In this document: piece by piece, positions 1 through 19,017 of the stretch
Position numbering within the stretch: position 1 is the stretch's first letter
Layout: the number at the start of each line of letters is the position of its first letter
NCBI GenBank assembly: GCA_030267565.1
Contig: BRXU01000005.1
Location: 5,719,501-5,783,500 of the forward strand
Reading direction: 5' to 3'
Length of the DNA stretch: 64,000 nt
Source: Pleodorina starrii
Lineage: Eukaryota > Chlorophyta > Chlorophyceae > Chlamydomonadales > Volvocaceae
Notes under the pieces: model-generated
What the model saw: the letters and a program-made list of their open reading frames with translations, nothing else
Told to the model about the DNA's origin: nothing
The model's database searches: none
Translations under genes and position numbers: made by a program

Positions 1-236
1 GGTTTGTTGGTTGGTTTGTTGGTTGGTTGCGGTTGGTGGGATGGTTGGAAACGGGGTGTGCTGCAGGTGGTTGTGCGTGTGTTTGTGCTCGGTTCAGGGG
101 GCTTGCTGGCCAGTGCCCAGTGCGCTGTCCTGCCGTGCCCTGCCCGGGCAAGGCGCAACGCCGTCATAACCCGTGGGTGGGGGGCAACCTCCGCACGCCA
201 CAGCCGCCCGCCCCCGCCCGCCCCACCCGCACCCAC

Positions 237-3200
237 ATAGCGGCAGGCCTCTCCGTTTCTCATCACGTCCCAAAGCCCGTCGCATGCGCATATGAGGAAC
301 TCGGAATCCTGATTGATCTGATAGTAGAATAGATCCTGTGTGTCAAGAGGGGGGGTGGGGCGGGGCGGGAAGGGGGGTTTGCAGAGTGATTTTGCAAGAA
401 AGAAACAAGAAGCCCTGCGGACGTTGGAAGCGTGTGACAGTCCAAGCGGACAAGCTGTATGTGTGGGTGCGAAGGAAGGCGGCGGGAGCGGTAGCGGGGT
501 GAGTGTCACGGCGGCGCAGAGCTGGGGGGGGAACACGGCGCGGCGCTTTCTTAAGGCATCGCCCAAGCCACGCCGCACTCGCCGCCGGCCGTTAGCGCGT
601 CAGTCCCGCAGCGCGTTCCCGCCAATTTCATCACCCGCCTCCCTCCCTCCCTCACCGGATCGGGGATCAGCACACCCGCGGCGGAGCCGCAGGCACCACT
701 GGCGCCGCAGGACGACACCGCACCGCAGGACGACAGCGCTCCGAAACTGAAGGCGCCAAGGCTGCCGGTGCCGCAGTCGCCGCCGCTGTCCCCGCCAGCG
801 ATGCTGGCGGCGGCAGCGGCGGCGGCGGCCGCTGGCGGCCCTTCCGCCGGGCTCGCCGCCGCTGCCGGCGGCGGCGGCTGCGGTTGGGCCGCGTCAGCCG
901 CCGCCGCCGCCGCCAGCACCTCCGGTACGACATGCGAGAACGCCGAGTTGAGCGTCCACGTGCTGAAGATAACGGTCGTCTTCAGGGTGGCGCTGCCGTT
1001 GGCTCTGCCGCCACCGCTGCCGCTGCCCCCACCGCTGCCGCCGCCTTGCAATCCGGACGCCACCGCCGCAGGCGCAACCGTCGCCGCTGTTCCCGCAGCA
1101 TCGGCCTCAGCAGTGCGAGCCATCGCCCCAGCGGCCGCCGCTCTCTCACCCTCCTCCTCGCCGCCGTGTCGCCTCACGCCGCCGCCGGGGCTCGCCCCTT
1201 CGACGCCGCTGCTGCTGCTGCCGCCCTCTTCAAGCGGCGACAGCCTTGCAGCAAAGCTGCTGCCACTGCCTCGGGGGAGGGGCGACGGCGGGCTCAGGCT
1301 GCCGTCCCTCGAGCGGCTGCTGCTGCCGCCGCCGCCGCCGTTGCGGCGTTGGCCGTACTGCAGCACACCCGCCACTAGGCGCCCGCTACCGCCGCCGCCG
1401 CCGCCGGGACCGGACCCCGCCATGGAGGGGCTCGGCGGCAGCGGCGGCAGGCCCAGGCTGGGCCCGGATCCCACCGTCACGAATCCTGTTCCGGTTCCGG
1501 TTCCAGAACCGGGTCGGGATCCAGGCCTGGATCCTGTTCTGGATCCTGGCGCAGATGAGCTGTCGCCCGATGGCGGCGGCGCAGACGGCTTGCCGCGCGA
1601 GGAGCCGGGGACCGCAGCGCCGCCGCCGTTACATACTCCCTCGGCAGCGGAGGAGCCGCCGCCGCCGCCGAGGGCGCCGCCGCTCGGCGGCCGCGGCGGC
1701 CGCGGGCTAAGATCCTGCTGCGGCGGATGCGAGTGCTGCTGCTGCTGCAGCTGTGAGGAAAGCCGCAGATGCCTGGATCCGCCGCCAGCTGGTGGACTAG
1801 TGGAGACCCGCGGCAGGCCCGGCGGCAGCGGCGTGATGGGAACTTCCTGCAGGCCCGAACAGCTACCGACCCACGGGTCACTGGCGGAATGGCGATTTTG
1901 GCCGTTGGCCGTTAGGCCGTCCGCGCCCGCCGTCAATGGCGCCGGCTGCGGCGGCGGCTGCAGGGAGGGCTCCTGCTCGACCCAACCCGCCGGAGGCGCG
2001 TCCGCGGCGGCCATCGGACTGTGGCCGTTGGATTGGTTGGCGCGGTTGTGGCCGTTGCCGTTGTGGCCGGGATGGCGCTGGTCGAGGCTGGCGGCGCCAT
2101 TGGACGGTGCCGCAGCGACCTGCGGACCGCCCTGTTGTTGTTGTTGCTGCTGCTGCTGCTCCTGTTGCTGCTGCTGCGGCTGCTGGGAGGGATGCTGTTG
2201 CTGCTGCGGGCTGCGAGGTGGCGAGAGCGTGAGGTTGGGCGACTCGCTGCGGCTGCCTGTCCGCGCGCGGCCATCGCCGACCTGCGAGTGGGAGCGGGTC
2301 GAACGAGTGTGCGCGTGTGCATGGAAGGAGGGAAGGAGGGAAGGAGGGAAGGAGGGAAGGAGGGAAGGAGGGAAGGAGGGAAGGAGGGAAGGAGGGAAGG
2401 AGGGAAGGAGGGAAGGAGGGAAGGAGGGAAGGAGGGAAGGAGGGAAGGAGGGAAGGAGGGAAGGAGGGAAGGGGGGAAGGAGGGAAGGGGGGAAGGAGGA
2501 CACCAGGAAGTGATGTGGGTCAACGTGATGAGGGGTCAGGGAGTGATATGCTCCTTTATACAACAATGGGTCACTGCGGACGTGATGAGGGGAGGCGGGC
2601 GAAGCTGAGCGGACTGAGAGCGGTGCCGTTAGGGTTATTTCATCAGGACAGGAGCAGGAGCCTCGGTTAACATGCCTGCCCTTTCACAATACTCGCCGTC
2701 AGCTCGGCCTATCCGCCGTACACTTGCCGTACCTTGTGTGCCTGATGCAGCAGCTGGTGCTGGTGCGGGTGCAGCTGCCAGCCCTGGCGGTGACCGTTAT
2801 GGATGACGTGGCTGTGATGGCCGTTGAGATGGCCTTTGCAGGGGTCCCTGACGCCCTCAAAGCTCAGCGACTGCGCCGGACTGATCCCGGCGGCGCCGCC
2901 TTGCTGCTGCTGAGGTTGCCTCGTGCGCTGCGGCGGCGGCGGCTGGCCATCCGATGGCACCGCCGGCTCGTCACCAGAGGCCCCCGATACCGACGCCGGC
3001 GCCGAGCCGTTGTGCGGCCGCCGCGGCGGCGGCTTACCGCCACCGCCGCCGCCGCCACCGGCCGCCAGGTCGCTCGCGCTAATCCGGTACGAGCCGCCCC
3101 TGGCTCCGGCTCCGGCGGCGACCAGTCCGCTGGAGCTGACGCGCCCTGCGGCGCCGCACCCCGACAGATGCGGCCGCCTCGTCTGCCGGGATGCGGCGGC

Positions 3201-6200
3201 GCCGCTGGGCGCGTCAGCGCCGCCGCCGCATCCCGGCAGACGAGGCGGCCCGTGGCCGCTCAGCTGCTGGTGCTGGTGGTGGTGCTGCTGCTGCTGGTTC
3301 GGCGGCTGCAGCGGCCCGTGTTGGGCTGGCTGGTGCTGGTGGTGGTGGTGGAGGTGCGTTGTGAGGTGGTGCGGGGTGTTGTGTGTGTGGTGCAGGTGGG
3401 TCCAGCTGCTGCCGCGGCCGCTGATGGAGCGGTTCTTCAGGTGGGCGCAGCCCAGGTTGCGGCTCACGGCAATGTCGGAGCAGGAGCCGTCGGGCGCGGT
3501 CACCTGGCACGGGCAGGGATCGGTGCAGGATCCGCCGGCAAGGGATCCGGCGGCCGGAGAGCGCGTGAAAGGCGCGGGTGAAATGTGCGGGTGCGGGTGG
3601 TGTTGGCGAAGGAGAAGGGTGTGGCAGTATGGCAGTGATGAATTCAAGAGACGAGGCCCTCCGCGGCGATGGGACGGAGGGCGCGGGTTGGCGCCGCGGG
3701 TGGGTAGAAAGAACCGCAGCGGAGAAGGAGACGGCGGGTGGGTGGGTAACGACGGGCAACGCCACGGCAGGGACAAGCGCAGAGGCATAGCTAAGCTAGG
3801 CTGAGCTAGGCTGAGGCATGGGCTGGCCATAGTATGGCGAGCTTGGGGGGGGGGGGTAGCTTCGCATCCCGACACACGACTGACGGTCAGGTCCTTTGGC
3901 CACTGCCACCCTCCCCGTGAGTTGCAGGAGCAGAGTCCCATCTTCCAAACGCCGTTCGACTTCCCCCACCCCACCCCACCCCCAGTGCCTCCACCGACTG
4001 CCTGCCCCGGCCCGCTTTCCTGATTGGGCACTTCCCACGATTCAGTTCCACAACGGGAGCGAGGGCCGGCACCGAACCGCGGCAAGCAACCAACCAGGAG
4101 CCACCCCCGCCCTTCCCCCTCCCCCGCCCCCCTGCCTCGCTGCCCCTCAGTCCTTCACTGAAACCCGCCCGTAGCGCACCTCCCGTGTCCCCTCCCGGAA
4201 CCCCACTCCACTCCACTCCACCCCACCCGTGTGTTTTTGCTTTGCTTGCCTGCCTGTTCGCTCCTTGCCTCGCTAACATTGCCGCTCACCATTGCCGTTA
4301 CTCACGCCCTTTCCTTCCCTTCTTTCCGGCTCCTTTTCTCCTCTGAGCGCAGGTGAGTAAACCATCGTTCCTTTTGTGCTGTCCGGGCTGTGTGTCTGTG
4401 TTGGTCTCGTGCTGTCGTGTGCCAGTCCGTCTGGGGTTGGTCGGCGGCGACGCGGCCACGCGCTCACTTTATTTCTGCTGGAGACAACAGGTAATCCTCA
4501 GGTAATATTTCAGGTAACTGCGTTGCGTTCCCCTCGCCCCGGGCCGTTCTTATTACCCCACCCCACCCACCTGCAGGTACCCGTCTGTGCTGAGCTGCAC
4601 CCCCAGGGCCAGCAGCCGCTGCCGCTCCAGCAGCGCCGCACCGCACGCGGCGGCCGAGTCGTTGGGGTCGTTGGGGCGGCCGGAGCCGGCCTTGTGATCC
4701 ACAGTCAGCTGCCTGCGTGAGGGGCACGGAGGGGCGAGGAGGCGGCCCCGTAGGAGCCAAGGAAGGGGGGGGCGGGGACAGGGAGGTGAATGGCGCGGTG
4801 GCCGCATGGGCGCGACGCCGTGTAAAGGGAGTAAAGGGTGTGCAATGGGCGCGACACCCCCCACCACCACCCCGTGGAAGCGTCCCGAGTCGTCTCCGTC
4901 CCTTCCCTGCTGTATTTTCTTTTAAACCCAACGGTGTTGAGAAACTTGGGGACTTGGGACCGGGCGTGGCAGTCGGCAGACCGCGCAGCCCCGCCTCTCG
5001 CACCCACCCACCTGGCCTCCCCGTCGTCGCACACCACCGCACGGCAGTCGCCCACATTGGCCAGCCACAGACTGGAGCCCAGCATCAGGGCCACCAGAGC
5101 GGTGCTGCCGCTGTGACAGTCCTGGGAGGAGGGGGGGGGAGGGGTTTGGGAGGGTTAGGAAGTGATATGCTCCATTATACAACATGAGACACTGCGGGCG
5201 TCGTTGACCGAGCTGCTGCGGACGATAAGGGGTTTGGGGAGGAGGGAGTTGTGTTTCGGGGCTCTCGGTTCCGTCCTCCTGATCAGAAAGAATGAGGGTT
5301 GGAACAGGTAGGTATGGGTGGGCCGACAAGCGGAACCAGTCACCTGCCGACAACTGCCAAGACAACTGCCAACCACCTGCCTGGTCCATGAGCTCCCGCT
5401 CGCACCGCAGCAGCGCGGCACGCAGCGCCGCTGGCGGGTCGGGCGGTTGGCACCCGTCGCCGCTGTCGTACGCCGCCAACGACGTCCGCCGCCACTCCGT
5501 CGCAGCCGAGTGGCGCCGCGACTCGGCCTCCCACGGCGGCGGCGCCGCCGCGGCGGCGCCGCCGCCGTTGCTCGCCCCCTCCTCGTCGCCTCCATACTCC
5601 TCGTCGTCGTCACCCTCTGCAGTCCACTCGCCCCAGCCGTACGACACCTCCACCGTACCCCAGTCGTACGGCCCTCCCGGTCCTGCCGTACGAATCTCCA
5701 GGCTGACATTGGACGACGCCCTAGCAGGGGTCCCCTCCGGCCCTGTGTCAAGACCCGGCGGTGTTTCCGCCGGCGGCGGCGCCGCCGCTCCCGCCGCCAC
5801 ACCCGGCCCAGCCGGCGGCGCCGCCGCCGCCGGGCTGCGGCCCGGCCCCGCGTCCGCGTTTAGCCCGGCGGTGGCGGCGGGGCATTCGGCGGCGATGCGG
5901 CAATCGGCCATGACTGCTGCCGTGGTGAGAAGCGCCGGCGCCGGCCCGAACTCGGAAACCGGCTTAGACGCCAGCTGCTGGTGCTGTTGCTGCGGTGGCG
6001 GCGGGGACTGCTGCCGTTGCTGCGGCGGTTGTCGCTGCGGGTGCTGATGATGCTGGTGGTTGTGCTGGTGGTTGTGGTGCCGCTGCTGCTGCTGCGGCAA
6101 GGGCAGCTCCAGCACGGGTGGACAGCCGATCTGGCGAGCAACCTCCTCCAGGACATGCGGCGCCAAGTTGGCCTAGAGGATGAGAGGATAAATATTTGTT

Positions 6201-7954
6201 TTTCCGAGTGCAATCAGGTGCAATTGGGGAAGGAAATATGTTTTTATTTTAGAGTGCACTGCACTGCTATGCGAGGCGAGGCGAAATGAAGTGGAGTGCA
6301 AAGGGGATACATTCTGCGTGAAGTGCGAAATTGGTGCGAAAGGGGTATAGCTGGTGCTGAGGGGCAGGCGGCGGGTGCCGGTGGCGAGAGCAGGCAACAG
6401 CGGTTACGATGCGGGGCGATGTTGCCAAATCGCGGCGGGCGGGGAATCTTGCACGTCCGCAAAAACAGAATGCGCAGCATGCGGCCGTAAATGTACGGCC
6501 GTCGTACACGCAGGGTCGTCCCTGCTTGGGCAAGCGCATGCCTCCCCGGCCCAGACCAGCCTAGCTCCGAAACCCCGAGTTGTACGGTGCGATCTGCGAT
6601 GTGTTGATGCGTCGTGTGCTATCGCATGCCGTACCTCCAGGTACGACACCGCGCCGCTCCCGGCGTGCCCGTCCAGCACCGCCACCAGCACCGCCCGCCG
6701 GCAGCCGCTAAAGTGAGGGTGGTACGACAGGTCGTACATCAGCACCCGGTCCTCCATCTTGGACGACACGCCCTGCGCGGCCAGATTGGCCAGGTTGGTT
6801 GAGTTTCGGCTTTGGATTTCTGAATCTGAATTCCGGGGCCTCCATGCGAATATACGGCAGGCAAGCACGCAACGGCCCCCGGGCGGCCGTCCGAGCAAAC
6901 ATGTCGACGTCCGTCCGTCCGTACGTACGTCCGGGAATCACCGATCCCCAGCAAGGCGCGATACATGGAAGCCAAGGAGGCGCACGAGGCGGCGCACGCA
7001 TGAGCAGGCCGGCCGAGGAAGCAGCCAATAGCGGACTGTACGGCAGTGGGGTACGGCGCGCCTCAGGCGGGCGGTTACCCCGGCGGCAGCCCGCCGGTGC
7101 CCGGGGAGGTCCCGGCCCTGGAGCGGCAACCCCACCTGGAGCGCGTGGCAGCCCATGTCGTACACGAGGTCCGGGCTCCCCGCCGTGAGACTGATCTGCA
7201 CGACCAAGGGGTACGGCAGCGCCAGTGTTGTGGTGAGGTGGTGGTGGTGGTCGTGACAAGATGAGGTGAGGTGAGGGCGGGGACAATGAGGTGAGGTGAA
7301 GGCGGCGGCGATGATGGTGACGATGATGCCGTTGGGGTGATCGCGGCAGCGCTGTCCACCCCACCAAGGTCCCAGATGGAGGTGGAGGGAGAGGCCAACC
7401 GGAAGCCGGGGGCCGGTGCCTCTGCCGGTGCGCAGTGCCCTGCGGGAGGATCCTAGTCGCGCCGCCTCCGCACTTCCTTGAGCGGGGGCACCCGCCAGGG
7501 AGGTTATCCACGTATAGGCCGGGGAGGGCGCAGAGATGCGGCGGGCGCAAGAGAACCTCATCGCCCCTGACGCCCGTCGCTTCGGGGGGCAGCCCCAAGC
7601 CCCAAACCCCGCGCAGCCCCAATCGTGCAGCCCTACATCGGTCCTGCCTTCGGTCCCCGCCTCCACCCCCCCCACCTCCACCCCCACCCCCACCACCTCC
7701 ACCCCCACCACCCCCACCTGCTTGGGGATGATGATCCGTCCCTCGCCTGCCTCGCCCTCCTCCTCATCGTCCGGGTCCAGGAACAGCGCGTGGGAGCGGA
7801 CCCGCGTCAGACCGTCGCCCAAGCCGAAGCCGCCCCGGGAGGCCAACCGCTCGCGCTGCAGCCGATCCGCCGTCCGGCCCCCCGCCGCCCCCCGCGGCGA
7901 GGACTGCGGATCCGCGGACGGCCCACCGCTGTCGGAAGCCGCAAGGCTGCTGGC
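237..7954 (-). CDS. PP2C-family protein phosphatase with giant low-complexity inserts (both ends incomplete)
   Basis: Metal-dependent Ser/Thr phosphatase. Exons in transcription order: 7718-7954, 7136-7195, 6635-6772, 5381-6172, 5012-5121, 4571-4712, 2733-3503, 656-2281, 237-335. They sum to 1325 codons in one frame. Family motifs appear in order: KMEDR, then VLDGHAGSG (metal Asp), GSTALVALMLG, ANVGDCRAV, LTVDHKAG, LGVQLSTDGYLQ, AVSRNLGCAHLK, VVPEV, and DSEFLICACDGLWDV (second metal Asp). The last metal-binding motif lies left of the window. Catalytic domains are usually near 280 residues; here about 240 residues separate the DGHAG and GSTA motifs and about 700 separate LGCAHLK and VVPEV. These inserts are rich in Gln, His, Gly, Ser and Ala. 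The exon 4 donor reads CAG|GCAGGT, a GC donor; no GT donor nearby keeps frame. The ATG at 7978 sits in the pyrimidine tract before the first exon and is rejected, so the real start is upstream and was not found. Family call is firm; exon edges are inferred. Confidence 0.88.
2317..2500. repeat. 8-bp polypurine tandem array (AGGGAAGG)n
   Basis: About 23 nearly perfect copies of an 8-base unit, decaying at the right end. It lies inside a phosphatase intron, about 35 bases upstream (in minus orientation) of the acceptor at 2282. On the coding strand it is an extremely long pyrimidine tract. All six frames across it translate as repeats, which creates false long ORFs. Confidence 0.95.
2542..2590 (+). 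repeat. Dispersed repeat family 3, copy
   Basis: Contains GTGATATGCTCCTTTATA followed by a CAACAATG...TCACTGCGGACG tail. Near copies are at 5162-5210, 21297-21345 (inverted) and, shorter, 26694-26713 (inverted). Confidence 0.7.
3707..3738 (+). repeat. Dispersed repeat family 1, copy
   Basis: Matches the core ACCGCAGCGGAGAAGGAGAC shared with copies at 13790, 19953, 25071, 48366, 48749, 55451 and 63028. Lies in a phosphatase intron. Confidence 0.6.
5162..5210 (+). repeat. Dispersed repeat family 3, copy
   Basis: Second copy of the GTGATATGCTCC...TATACAACA...CACTGCGG element, in a different intron of the same phosphatase gene. Confidence 0.7.
7504..7522 (+). repeat. Dispersed repeat family 2, copy
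   Basis: TTATCCACGTATAGGCCGG. Close copies occur at 26279, 50510, 52348, 53465 (inverted) and 54846, all inside introns. Confidence 0.75.
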
Positions 7955-8470
7955 CTGCGCGAAAGAAACAAAACACATTGGACGGGACAGGAAGTGGCAG
8001 GAGACAGAGGGGCGCAGGGTGCGGACGGTGAGAAACGCGTGGCACAGAAGGGGGACGGGGGAGGGTTTGGAGGGACCGGGCCATAGGCATGGAATTCCTG
8101 GGCTGCGTGGCTACGCGGTTGGATGCGGGGGAGAGGGTTCGCGGGGAGGAGTGCTGCTGTATATGGTGGGGAAAGTGGGTGCGGCGCGCGAGCGGGAAAG
8201 GCCGGGGGGCAACGGCGATTGGGCGTGTGCAATCCGCCGGCGTGCCGCAACAGCCTTCTCCAAGGATGACTGGCTATGATGTGCATGTCGGCCGGCTTTC
8301 TGATGACAAGGATATAAAAGCATAGAAGAGCTGAATGCTGACGAGGAGGAGGGCCGCCGTGGTGAAGGCTGTCTGACAAGAAACGTTGCCCGTGGAGTGT
8401 CGCGCCGCTTCCCGCCGGCTCCTGACGTGGCAGGCGGAAGGCCTTGACACGACGGCGGCTTTGGCTGCAG

Positions 8471-8629
8471 GTTTACGTGATCAAACTTGATCACAGCTAT
8501 GATGAATCTGAACGAGCTGCCACGGTCAGCGAGCTCCGGCATCGTCCCAAGCCATTCTTCGTCACGTTCCGCGACTATGAGAAACTGGGAGCTCCACGCG
8601 GGACCCGTTTCCTCAATTTGAGTCAATAA
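8471..8629 (+). CDS. Possible terminal exon of an unidentified plus-strand gene
   Basis: A CTGCAG acceptor at 8465-8470 is followed by 53 open codons ending in TAA. The peptide begins VYVIKLDHSYDESERAATVS and ends FRDYEKLGAPRGTRFLNLSQ. Its composition is protein-like and lacks the low-complexity bias of the neighbourhood. An open stretch at 8316-8370 reading IEELNADEEEGRR on the same strand could be an earlier exon, but I found no donor that joins the two in frame. Product unknown. It would overlap the 5' region of the minus-strand phosphatase gene. Confidence 0.25.
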   Translation, partial: VYVIKLDHSYDESERAATVSELRHRPKPFFVTFRDYEKLGAPRGTRFLNLSQ

Positions 8630-11025
8630 TAAGACTGATCAGAGGTGTGAGCTGTGCTGTGTTACGCGACGGCTTGCAGGTGGAGTAACCAGAGGCGCAT
8701 CGGCACCTCCGTTAAAGCTAGCGCAAACGCGGACTTCTGTAAGCGATCGAAATCACATAGAATAGGCAACATAATATAAGGCTTCACGTCCGCGTCGGAA
8801 GGCAGAAGCGATGGCGTGTTGACGTCCTTGACTTTTTTGCAGCGGGAGTGTGCGTAAATTTAGTTCGCTATGCAACATGCTCCAAGTGTGGCCTACCACT
8901 GGGTCCCTAAAAACGCCCCAAGCGAGCACTCACCGACTGCGACATTTTTCTTTCTGCGTGCTCCCTTCAAGAAGACCACGACCAGTTACAATAGTTCAAA
9001 GTATGATTGTATACGGAATTCAAGGACATATTGTGCATCATTGTACCAAGGATTCTGGCACCAAAGCTGCTCATGAAAGGTGACAGTCTATCGCCAACGA
9101 TTGTCTAACAACGTGCTTAGGCCGTAGAAAATAAGGTGAATTTGATAACGAAAGACAGTAGTTATAACTCGGGTAGCATAAGGCTAGACATTTGTTTCTG
9201 AACGCCAGGCGAGTACGGCGACGATTCAGCAAAGATGTGACCTCGGCCCGGGCCCGGGCGCCCGGCGGCTGTCCATAAGCACGGTGCTGTGGCTTGGCCA
9301 TGTGCACACTACAGAATCTGAACAATAATAACAGCCACGCGACGCGCGCACCCTCAGCGCAAAGTTTGGTTGTAGCGGTTACGTTATGCAACCGCACAGT
9401 ACTGTCGTCTGGCGGTGTTTTGATGAAAAATTATAAGGGAGGACTCGTTGCGTAGGAAAGGTTAGGTTTGGCGCGTGTCGGTGCGAACAGGGCGTTGCAC
9501 GGGCTGCTGCGGAACGCTTCGGAACCTCAAAAAGGGATGCGACTCGACGGGCATTCAGGCGGCTGTATTATAACATGGATTATAATAATCCGTCTCCCAA
9601 GTCAAGCCTCAGTAATGATGGTTACCGTTTTAATCACAAGCAAGCTTCGTAAGCCCTAACTGCCCAGAAGATCCAGGAGGTACACAACAGGACCAGTAGA
9701 AGACACAAAATGTCCTCCCCAGGTAAGCATAATAAATTCAGGGAGCTCAAATGGGATGACAGTCAAAGAACGACCGGAGTAGCTCTGACATGCCAGTCCC
9801 AAGTGCCAGTTGTCGACGTTCACAGTCGCTGCCAGAGGGTCGCAACACAACGTAAAGCAATATATGGCTGAGCCTTCGCCTCGCAGCGGCTTCGGGGCAT
9901 CGGGTAAAGGGGGGAGCCAGTCCTGCGGGGCAGCCGCCACTGATCAGCAGCGTCTCATCCAATCAGCGACGTCTCTTCTGATCGACGTCTCCCCTGATCA
10001 GCAACGTCCTTAGTCTACCGGCCCACCAATGGCCCCGACAGCATTGCCTTCCTCTGCAGCGTGTGTGTCGCCCTTCCTTACTTTCGAAACCCGTAAAACC
10101 CGTGTTACACCGCAGCTGTGCTCCCGCCCACCCGGTGGTGTCAAACCTCCCAAAGCTCCAGACCACAAGACGCACGTGACACAAGATGCATGTGACCCAG
10201 AGGTGCACAGCTCCTGGCTCATGGCCATACGAAGGCCCTGCCCGTACTGCTGCAGCGGGCTGCACCCTTATCCAGCTTCCAGTGAGGGAGCTGATACTGC
10301 GTGTCGTAAGCCTACGTTGAACGCTCAAGTGCCCGTTGCCCCCTGCATGGTCACTGAAGTGACCTTTAACCGCGCCACGGCAGGGTTTGTAAGTGTGCGA
10401 GAGTCGTTATCGAGCATCTTCGCCTCAGCCTCCGTTTCTGCGATGCACTGTTGGGTTCCAAGACCGAGCGTGACGGTGGCTGTGAGGGTTGCAACCACAT
10501 TGATGCAAAGTATAATATGACGTCTTTGAGAAATATGCAAGCATCCATGTCGTCCTCGTCCCGACTGCTTTTGTTTAGCACTCTTGTCTCGGGGGACGAG
10601 TTTCGCGCAAGTGCGGATAGCCGGCTTTGACCACGCGACCAGCCGTGGCACACGCGAGACGGATAAATATGTAAGACGCGGCTTGTCCTTGCAGATTCGA
10701 ACTGGCTGCCTTCAGCACATTTCCGAATCCCAGGGATATACCATCATTTGCGGCTCAGCCGCAACTAGTTACTCCAAAACGTCGATATGTAAAGCGTAAA
10801 CTTGCCCCTCGAGACCAATGAATCAAAGCATATGCCCGCGGGCGGTGACGCGGTGTACAGGACGGTGTACTATACAGTACGACGCCGGCAGTACACCGTA
10901 TACTGGCGTGACTCGCTCGCAGCAGTTCTCACAAGTGCCGCGAACCAGCTTGGCATCAGTTTTCGATGCAAGCGTTTTCAGGCCTGCACAGTAGCGCACA
11001 TTAAGTTCGGATAGTTCTACCGAAA
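8630..11025. other. Intergenic, no convincing gene
   Basis: Less GC-rich than the rest of the window. Short ORFs lack recognisable motifs and consistent splice joins. It should hold the promoter of the NSUN5-like gene and possibly the 5' end of the phosphatase gene. A small degenerate repeat of GATCAGCRACGTCTC-like units lies at 9940-10010. Confidence 0.6.
9940..10010. repeat. Short degenerate tandem repeat with GATCAGC/ACGTCTC units
   Basis: CTGATCAGC plus CGTCTC or CGTCC recurs three times with small changes over about 70 bases. No function is evident. Confidence 0.6.
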
Positions 11026-17784
<6,759 letters not shown>

Positions 17785-19017
17785 TGCAGCGGCGGCGGCG
17801 GGGGGGGGGGGTATGGGGGACGGCGGGAGGGATGGTACTGCAGCTCGTCCTTGCAGTGCAGAGATTTACCGAATGCGTTGTTGTTGGGGGGCAGGTGCAG
17901 CGGGGGTCGGAAAGCGGGTGCTGTTGCTGTGAGGGGCTATGCAAGCCGCGCTTGGGGGACGGCCATCTCCACCGCGCCTCAGCCCACCTCGATCGACTGA
18001 TCGGAAAGCTGCACGCTCATACCGCGCTGGGAGACCGTAAGCAGGCGGTAGTGTGGCTCTATCCCACTGTGAACATCAGCCCCTCTCATTTGGACGCGGC
18101 GCATCGACTCTGTGTTCGGTGAGGATGTTTCCAGAGACTGCTGGCGGGGTGGCCAGCGGTGCGGCCGATGTGAACCTGCCGGTTGCCAATGGCGGGAGGC
18201 TTTCGGGCAAACCGCAAACTGCTTGATGGCTATATACGTGTATACGGTTTGGCCGCAACCCGGTTGCTCTCGACAGGTTTTACATCATGACGACGCGCGC
18301 CCACAGCGGCCACTCCAAACGCCAGCTGACTCACAGCAGAGGGTCAAGCGAAAGCCCGCCAACAATTCTCCGCCCAAAGCCCCATGCAGCTCATGACCAG
18401 GTCCTGCCGTCCCCGCTTCATTCGACATCCCCCTTTTGAAGGCAGCACTGGAACAATGCAACAGGGCACATGCATACTCCCCCCGCATGTCGCCATTTTC
18501 CCCCGCGCCACGCGCCACGCGACGCCAGCAAAGGAGGTCCACGACGAGGTCCATCCGTCCATCAAAGCAACCGCTGCGTCGACAGCCTGGTCGCCACCAC
18601 AGCGGTGCCCCCTCCCACACAGCACCCCGTGCCTACTCCGCTGAACCCAAAAACCGCAGACCACCCCCACGCCGCACCACTAAGACGTCTGGGCCGGTGC
18701 CAATGCGATGCGGTGCAGGCGCAGCAACACAAAAGCTGCTTGGCTGGCCCCGCGTGTGGCCCCCGCGCCGCCGCTAAGCCTTACCCGGCGCACCCGCATC
18801 GCGACTGCACACGCGCGCCCTGGCCCTGTGTACCGACGCCGGCGGCCTCTCCCTCTGCACCGGTACGCGCACACGACACGGCGCCCGCCGCCCCACTACG
18901 GCCCTGTTCGTTCGTCCCTGCGCTGCGCTGTCTGGATATGGCGTGCTCGGGGGGGAGGGAAGGGGTTTCCGCAACGCCCGCGAAAAGCGGAACTGCCTCA
19001 CATCACATCACATCTGT
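17785..19017. other. Convergent 3' region between two genes
   Basis: Lies between the stop of the plus-strand NSUN5-like gene and the stop of the minus-strand plastid-protein gene, so it should hold both 3' UTRs. A TGTAA algal polyadenylation signal occurs on the minus strand at 18279-18283, about 735 bases past that gene's stop. I saw no additional coding exon. Confidence 0.55.

Noticed and set aside
1..236. Further phosphatase exon at the left edge
   Set aside because: After the donor at 236 the minus strand shows no acceptor with a PP2C motif; the final exons probably lie outside the window.
768..2513. Long plus-strand ORF of 581 codons opposite the phosphatase
   Set aside because: It is a GC-rich shadow of the minus-strand coding exon. 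Its right third is the 8-base array, and it has no motif.
7955..7978. ATG at 7978 as the phosphatase start
   Set aside because: The codons up to 7955 form a pyrimidine-rich TTTCGCGCAG acceptor, so the ATG lies in an intron.
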